A model generated the notes under the pieces. It had not been told where the DNA came from. It made no database searches and worked only from the letters and a program-made list of their open reading frames with translations. Made by a program: the position numbers and the translations under genes. A stretch of 19,588 nucleotides of DNA from Spirochaetota bacterium (GTDB lineage: Bacteria; Spirochaetota; JAGLSM01). The DNA lies in the NCBI GenBank assembly GCA_023135745.1, contig JAGLSM010000001.1, positions 1 through 19,588 on the forward strand, in the 5' to 3' direction. Below are positions 14,770-19,588 of this stretch, in pieces (position 1 is the first letter of the stretch; each line of letters starts with the position of its first letter).

Positions 14770-14791
14770 TCCCTTCGGCTCCGCTCAGGGA
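14770..14791 (+). repeat. Right flanking palindromic repeat of the GIY-YIG cassette
   Basis: Core CTTCGGCTCCGCTCAG with TCCCT...AGGGA arms, one base different from the copy at 14371-14392 and 399 bp from it. It ends next to the GIY-YIG start and supplies part of its ribosome-binding region. Confidence 0.8.
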
Positions 14792-14831
14792 GCTGATTTT
14801 ATCATCTCAGAGTCAGCCGTGAGTTCAAGGT

Positions 14832-14904
14832 CACTGACACAGTCGCACTGAGCACAGTCGAAGAGCCTTCATCACTCAGGTCACTGAGCGTAGTCGAAGT
14901 GTCC
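14832..14904 (-). repeat. Cluster of inverted-orientation copies of the same repeat after the barrel gene
   Basis: Two clear copies, CACTGAGCACAGTCGAAG (14846-14863) and CACTGAGCGTAGTCGAAG (14882-14899), and a shorter one, CACTGACACAGTCG (14832-14845). They lie in the 151-base gap between the HhH barrel gene and the GIY-YIG gene. The last copy can fold through CACT/AGTG arms and might weakly end the barrel operon's transcript. Confidence 0.65.
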
Positions 14905-14914
14905 GGATAACCAT

Positions 14915-17134
14915 TCAATACCCCAAAATCATTTGAACCCGTATCCGATGTTCCACGGGAAGAGTGTTCAATTTTATCCGGCCGTATTTCAACCCGAATT
15001 TTATAAGATTTCCTGAACTTTCAGCTAGAAAAAAAAAGGAAGTACCTGATCTGTAATAGCTTAGAATTCCTTCATGCCAAAGATAGAGTCTTGTATCATA
15101 GGCATAGACAGGAAGTGATGAGTTTTCAACGTTGAATAAATGTCCGCCAAAGGATAGTCTCAAGGAATTGTGTCTTATATTAATTCTCAGACTCAGGATT
15201 TCATTTTTTATAGAAGTTTCTGTGAACTTTTCTTTTGTATGAGCATAATTCAGGATAAGGTCGTTTTTTTTAAAAAATTTAATAATGCATCCGAATTTCT
15301 TTTTTATATTATTTGCCGGTAATGAAATATTTTCTTTTTCAAAGTAATTAATAAAATCAATTTTCTTTTTTATAGACGCCTTAAATGAAATAAAATTGAA
15401 AGGCTTAAAAATAAATTCAGCCTTGTAATTCTTTTCCAGCCTGGGGAGTTCATGGTAGTAACTTCTCCATATTTCACTAAGAATTTCCACGCCGGCTTTA
15501 ATATAAAAAGTTCCCTTAAAAAATTTATTAAATCCGATTGTCAATCCTCTTCGCCCGGGTTTATAATTATCCGATGAAATGCCGTGTGGAGATATAAATT
15601 CCGGTTCAATGCAGTGATAAGAAAGAGTTAGAGAGATCGATTTAAATCCAAAGTTGATTCCGAATATTCCTGCTTTTCCTAAGACTATTGATTGATTATC
15701 TGAAGAATAATAAGCTTTTCTTTTATAGCTGCAGAGAGCGGCTTCTCCGAAAATACTCATGCTTTTTAAAATAATATGAAAATCAAAACCGGACTGAAAA
15801 AGTTTCTGACCTCTGAAAGAGTAATAACTATCCCTCTTTAACGGAGGAAGAATTTCTTTTTGATATGAATAATTTACCAGACGAAGTGAAACCTTAAAAT
15901 TTTCAAGTAAAATACCGGAGATATCGAGTCCTAAAGCAGTCTCTCTCAAGGAATCTCTGTTTTTATCATTGCAGGATTCTGTATGAACCGGATCGGATGA
16001 AATGATGCTCCGTAACTTGCCGGTTATAATCCCGTTATCAGTTGAAGCATCAAATGAATTCCTCGAAAAAAATGAAGTAATACATGCTGCGCCGTTTGTA
16101 TATGAAACAGCAATTCCTTCAAAAAGATTATTTTTAGTTGTGCCTGCTTTTGGGCGTATACCTTCCCTCTCATGTTTGCTCCCGGTTAGTTTCAAACCGG
16201 ATGAGCCGAAACCTGAATCGAATATAAGACCTTCCCCGAAGTTTAAAGAGAAGTTCCCAACTACCAAAAGCCGGATAAAGTCTATGTTTCTTATCTGAAG
16301 ATTGTAAACAGCTGAATCGAAAACCTTAAACCCTTCTGATCCGAACCAGCTGCCCGGTATACTTCCTTTTTCAAGAATTGATTTTGCAAGACAACCATTA
16401 AATCGAATTGACTTATTTATTTCAAGCATGATTTTAGTAAAAAGATAAGGTGATGTTTCCGTATCTATATCTGATGAGTGTTTAGTATAGTAACGGCTGG
16501 AAATCGATCCCTTGAAGCCGTGAACCGCAGGAGATGTTTTTTTGCCTTCTTTTTTATTTACTGTTATTAATGGTCTAATGCAGTAATAGAGTTCAGGGAT
16601 TATGCTGCGGATTTTTAGTATCTGCCATGCTTTAGTGAATGGACCATTAATCTTTCTATCACGTATTATGGCGGAAGCCGCTGATTGGCTTAAGAAAGGG
16701 ATTTTTAACAGATCGAACAGTGAGGCTGTATTGATATTTACCGGGTTATTGATAAAAAAATGGATATGATCCAGAAAGTTTCCAAGTTCGTTATTTTCAT
16801 TATTCCAGTTCCCTATTCGGTTTAAAATATCTTTAATAGAAAAAGAAGGAGTTTTGGAATAAAAGTATTTTATAAGGATTGTTTTTACTTTTTTTTTAAG
16901 ACCTCTTATGTAATTGATCTGCCGGATATTTTCGAAACCTCCGATCCGCTTCCTGTAGTTCATAAGAATAACACCCTGTTGTTCAGGCCAGCCCATAAGC
17001 CGGCATAGTTTATAAATAGACTTTGAGGTAACAGTATTTATATCGAATTTGTTTTGTGTATGATTCGTGGTTTTTCCATAAACCGGTAAATAAATCAAGA
17101 ATGTCAGTGAAAAAAAAAGGATAATGAATTTCAT
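14915..17134 (-). CDS. Outer-membrane beta-barrel protein with two N-terminal helix-hairpin-helix domains
   Basis: A 739-residue protein with a signal peptide (cleavage near VYG-KT, residue 20). Two ComEA-like HhH units follow, about 30-92 (FDINTVTSKSIYKL, MNYRKRIGGFENIRQI) and 131-191 (VNINTASLFDLLKIPFL, IIRDRKINGPFTKAWQIL). The rest, about 205-739, alternates amphipathic strands and loops (NFGEGLIFDSGFGSSGLKL, LRLSFGGHLF) and ends in aromatic Tyr, as outer-membrane barrels do. HhH domains bind DNA backbones without sequence specificity, so the domain would face the periplasm near a large pore. I recall similar HhH-barrel proteins in Bacteroidota, without known function. Its ATG overlaps the previous stop by one base (TAATG), so it is translationally coupled to the small HhH barrel gene. 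Confidence 0.8.
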   Translation of the reverse strand: MKFIILFFSLTFLIYLPVYGKTTNHTQNKFDINTVTSKSIYKLCRLMGWPEQQGVILMNYRKRIGGFENIRQINYIRGLKKKVKTILIKYFYSKTPSFSIKDILNRIGNWNNENNELGNFLDHIHFFINNPVNINTASLFDLLKIPFLSQSAASAIIRDRKINGPFTKAWQILKIRSIIPELYYCIRPLITVNKKEGKKTSPAVHGFKGSISSRYYTKHSSDIDTETSPYLFTKIMLEINKSIRFNGCLAKSILEKGSIPGSWFGSEGFKVFDSAVYNLQIRNIDFIRLLVVGNFSLNFGEGLIFDSGFGSSGLKLTGSKHEREGIRPKAGTTKNNLFEGIAVSYTNGAACITSFFSRNSFDASTDNGIITGKLRSIISSDPVHTESCNDKNRDSLRETALGLDISGILLENFKVSLRLVNYSYQKEILPPLKRDSYYSFRGQKLFQSGFDFHIILKSMSIFGEAALCSYKRKAYYSSDNQSIVLGKAGIFGINFGFKSISLTLSYHCIEPEFISPHGISSDNYKPGRRGLTIGFNKFFKGTFYIKAGVEILSEIWRSYYHELPRLEKNYKAEFIFKPFNFISFKASIKKKIDFINYFEKENISLPANNIKKKFGCIIKFFKKNDLILNYAHTKEKFTETSIKNEILSLRINIRHNSLRLSFGGHLFNVENSSLPVYAYDTRLYLWHEGILSYYRSGTSFFFLAESSGNLIKFGLKYGRIKLNTLPVEHRIRVQMILGY

Positions 17135-18486
17135 TACTTCTTCAACTGCTTTTTATTTTGACTTAATGTTGTGAAGAAAATTTTCTTAATAATACCGATT
17201 GATTTTTTATCGATTCCCGGAACATGATTCAGATCTTCATGTTTTTTAAAGATGCCTCCGGCTTTAAGGAACAGGACAATGTTTCTTGCGGTAAGAGGAG
17301 AAATACCTATTTTAACCAGCTGTCTCATTGTAATTGAATTAAGGCTGCGGGCAGATTTATTGATATTTTTAAATGGTAAAAACCGTGAACCGTTTTCATC
17401 AACTGCGATGTACTTCATTATCCTTCGATATTTGCTATATGCGATTCCTCTTACACGACAGATTTCCCTAATATGCCGGAATTGGTTTCTAAAACGTCTA
17501 TAGGAAATTATTCTGTCGGCAAGGGTTTTACTGATACCGCGGAGTTTCAGAAGGGTTTTGCAGTCAGCCCTGTTTATGTTGATCTTTCCGTTGGATGAAT
17601 ATCCGGAATGTGCCGGTATTTTTGAATCAGCAGGATTATTTAATGTTTTTAATCGGAAGTTAAGGGAAATGAAATGTGTTGAACCAAGATCATCAAGAGA
17701 ATTTTTAAATCCGTAGTCTATTTGATAATTCTTAAATTCTATTCCGAAACCCAGAGTGAAAAAATTCGGATTGTCTGAAAAACCGCAGCGGACAAAAAAG
17801 CCTTTATGGATTTTATAATCAAAACCCATTCTAAAGGAAGTCTCGTTGAAATCCCGGATTTTAAAAAACAGGTCTAATTCTGTTGAGATTTTCCATTTCA
17901 ATTCAAGATTAAGTTTCTCTTCAAGTTTATCCTTCTCATAATAACCGAACTGAGGCGAACCGATGTTTTGCAGGATAAGTGAAATCAGAAAGTTTTTTCT
18001 GACAGATAATGCGGTAATCATATCTAATGAGAAACGATGTTCCTCTCCAATGTCGGACAGCAGCAGAGATTGTCTGTTTACAGTAAAACCCAGACACGCA
18101 AAATCAAAAAGCTTGAATAAAAATCCTGCTTTGATGTTCATTTCACGGTATAGATTAAAACCCGAACTATGGGCTTCAAGAATAAGGCTGAAGTATTTTA
18201 AGGTAAAATGAAGGTCAAAGGAATATACTTCCAGCCCTTCAATATTGTACAAACGGCTGCAGGTAAAACACATATTCAGTTCTCTCTGATTCTTCCCCGA
18301 TAACAATAGATTCGATGCTTTTGAAAATGCTGAAAGACTGCTGCCCATTGCTGATGATTTCGCGGATTCATTGTTAATAATAAAAAGGCCGTTAAGTCTG
18401 CTTGAATTAAGCTGAATTAGATATAGAACTAATAATAATTTTAATAGAATTTTCTTGATGGCTGTTTTTTGGAATTCCTTTTTCAT
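17134..18486 (-). CDS. Small outer-membrane barrel with two C-terminal helix-hairpin-helix domains
   Basis: A 450-residue protein with a basic N-terminus and hydrophobic signal (about 10-30). Residues about 35-281 look like a small beta-barrel; NNESAKSSAMGSSLSAFSKA recalls the N-terminus of PorV/FadL-like proteins. Two ComEA-like units follow at about 300-362 (KININRADCKTLLKLRGIS, LADRIISYRRFRNQF, VRGI) and 373-440 (INKSARSLNSITMRQLVKIGIS, GGIFKKHEDLNHVPGI). HhH pairs of this kind bind double-stranded DNA in ComEA during natural transformation. The tail is strongly basic. The ATG overlaps the stop of the lamin-tail gene in ATGA and its own stop overlaps the next ATG, so all three products are probably made together. 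Barrel first, HhH last is the reverse order of its neighbour. Confidence 0.82.
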   Translation of the reverse strand: MKKEFQKTAIKKILLKLLLVLYLIQLNSSRLNGLFIINNESAKSSAMGSSLSAFSKASNLLLSGKNQRELNMCFTCSRLYNIEGLEVYSFDLHFTLKYFSLILEAHSSGFNLYREMNIKAGFLFKLFDFACLGFTVNRQSLLLSDIGEEHRFSLDMITALSVRKNFLISLILQNIGSPQFGYYEKDKLEEKLNLELKWKISTELDLFFKIRDFNETSFRMGFDYKIHKGFFVRCGFSDNPNFFTLGFGIEFKNYQIDYGFKNSLDDLGSTHFISLNFRLKTLNNPADSKIPAHSGYSSNGKININRADCKTLLKLRGISKTLADRIISYRRFRNQFRHIREICRVRGIAYSKYRRIMKYIAVDENGSRFLPFKNINKSARSLNSITMRQLVKIGISPLTARNIVLFLKAGGIFKKHEDLNHVPGIDKKSIGIIKKIFFTTLSQNKKQLKK

Positions 18487-19561
18487 AATCTTGTTCCAAG
18501 GACAACAGCTTTAATCAGGTTCCTGCATTCACCGGAATATGGGCTTACTACAGTTAGTTTTATAAGATAAATCCCTGTTTTTAATATCTCATTATTTCGT
18601 CCCCTTCCATCCCAGACAACCCGTACTTTTCCGGTTGATTTTTTTTGAGAAATCAGAGTATTAACAAGACGTCCGCTGAGGTCGTAAATCTTAACTGAAT
18701 ATGCCGAGTCAGCCTGAAGAAAAAAAGCAATACCTATGTTTTCACCTTCCATGGGGAAAAAGCGTTTTTTTGAAATTTCAAAATTGATGTCTTTGGGTCT
18801 CTCAGGGAAGTATCCGGGGGAAGCTTTAATAGCGGGTATATTGAGCCAGTCTCTTGTTGTATCAGTATCAGTGAATGCACGGTTTTTTGAATATCTTCCG
18901 CCGATCTCATCGTTGTCAATATATACGAGAGGAAGAGTATCTGTAACAGGATTATAGTTTGTTAATGCCGTATCAATTGATGATGGAAAACCCGGAGAAA
19001 TCAGACCCCAGAGCTTCAGTTGAAGAACCTTGTTGAGTCTTTCTATATTCGCCGAAGAGACATCTCCCTTCCTTGAATAAATACATGCTGCATCGGCTGC
19101 TCCCGACAGGCTTTGGTCTATTGACCCCGGCGTTGAGGTAAGTACCAGGAATTCGAAATCATAACTCAGGCTTGGAGCGGTATCGCCGGAATAAAAATCC
19201 CAATAACCGTTGAACCCTCTTCCCTTGATTTCATTTTCAGAATCCGCCGCGGTCTTTACAGAGCCATCCGGATTAAGCGCCTTGAAATGTATAAGCGCGA
19301 ATTCACCGGGATTTAGTACGGCATCTTCGTTTATGAATGGACTATCGGTTCCTGTAAGGTCTGTAAGTCCCCAGCCTTTCAGGTTAATGCTGATGTTACG
19401 ATTATTGTATATTTGACCCAGGGGGCATTTTCGGGGCCTGCAGAGCCTTTTATAGAGAATTCCGTTATTATCATAGGGAAAAGACGAGCTGTTGCCATAA
19501 AGAGAAACAGCAGCAAAAACACGTAATAAATAAAATTATGCCTGTGAATTTTGATCGTCAT
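18483..19561 (-). pseudogene. Secreted lamin-tail-domain / FlgD-Ig protein, interrupted by an apparent -1 frameshift
   Basis: Frame one opens at the ATG at 19561 (MTIKIHRHNF, hydrophobic signal, then LFPMIITEFSIKGSAG, the typical first strand of a lamin tail domain) and stops at 19379. After Lys50 (codon at 19412-19414) the -1 frame continues without a stop to 18483: IYNNRNISINLKGWGLTD completes the lamin-tail motif, and the C-terminal domain (about 271-359: YSVKIYDLSGRLVNTL, VVWDGRGRNNEILKTGIYLIKL) is FlgD-Ig-like, often an anchoring or sorting module. One missing base near 19412-19415 explains everything; repaired length is 359 residues. The -1 frame has no ATG, GTG or TTG before 18752, so naive annotation would call only 89 residues. 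It may be a true mutation, a sequencing error or, less likely, programmed slippage: no classical slippery heptamer is present. It overlaps the next gene by four bases. Confidence 0.78.
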
Positions 19562-19588
19562 TTATGTATGACAGCTTTAATAGGAAAA

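Overview
The window is AT-rich bacterial DNA in which every convincing gene reads on the minus strand, so transcription runs from high to low coordinates. The best clue to the organism is a protein with two spirochaete-type FlaA (flagellar sheath) domains. It sits among many lipoproteins, outer-membrane barrel proteins and a CHASE2 adenylate cyclase. A Gram-negative, diderm spirochaete-like bacterium fits best. This is inference from gene content; there is no rRNA or other marker to confirm it.

Layout in transcription order. (1) 19561-14915: a tightly coupled three-gene operon for a secreted lamin-tail/FlgD-Ig protein (broken by an apparent -1 frameshift), a small outer-membrane barrel with two C-terminal helix-hairpin-helix (HhH) units, and a large outer-membrane barrel preceded by two HhH units. 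It combines DNA-binding-type domains with the outer membrane and is the most interesting candidate system here. (2) 14904-13678: a small accessory island with a GIY-YIG nuclease gene between two near-identical palindromic repeats, a Phd/YefM-RelE toxin-antitoxin pair with a textbook TGTACA operator, and many copies of one short repeat family that supply stop codons and coding tails to neighbouring genes. (3) 13607-11904: a secreted von Willebrand A protein with a degenerate metal site. (4) 11719-9432: two paralogous beta-propeller-like exported proteins, each with its own matching promoter. (5) 9278-4099: an ABC exporter-type operon (ATPase, FtsX/MacB permease, lipoprotein, FlaA-like protein) whose promoter overlaps a 27-bp palindrome and which seems to start leaderless. 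(6) 4061-3770: a MITE-like element bounded by inverted GC-rich palindromes. (7) 3657-1171: the CHASE2 adenylate cyclase. (8) 1052-1: accD, then the start of a sugar-type ABC ATPase that leaves the window.

Housekeeping function is limited to accD and perhaps the partial ABC ATPase. The rest is envelope biology (export, lipoproteins, outer-membrane proteins), signalling, and small selfish or accessory elements. No tRNA, rRNA, CRISPR array, integrase or transposase was found.
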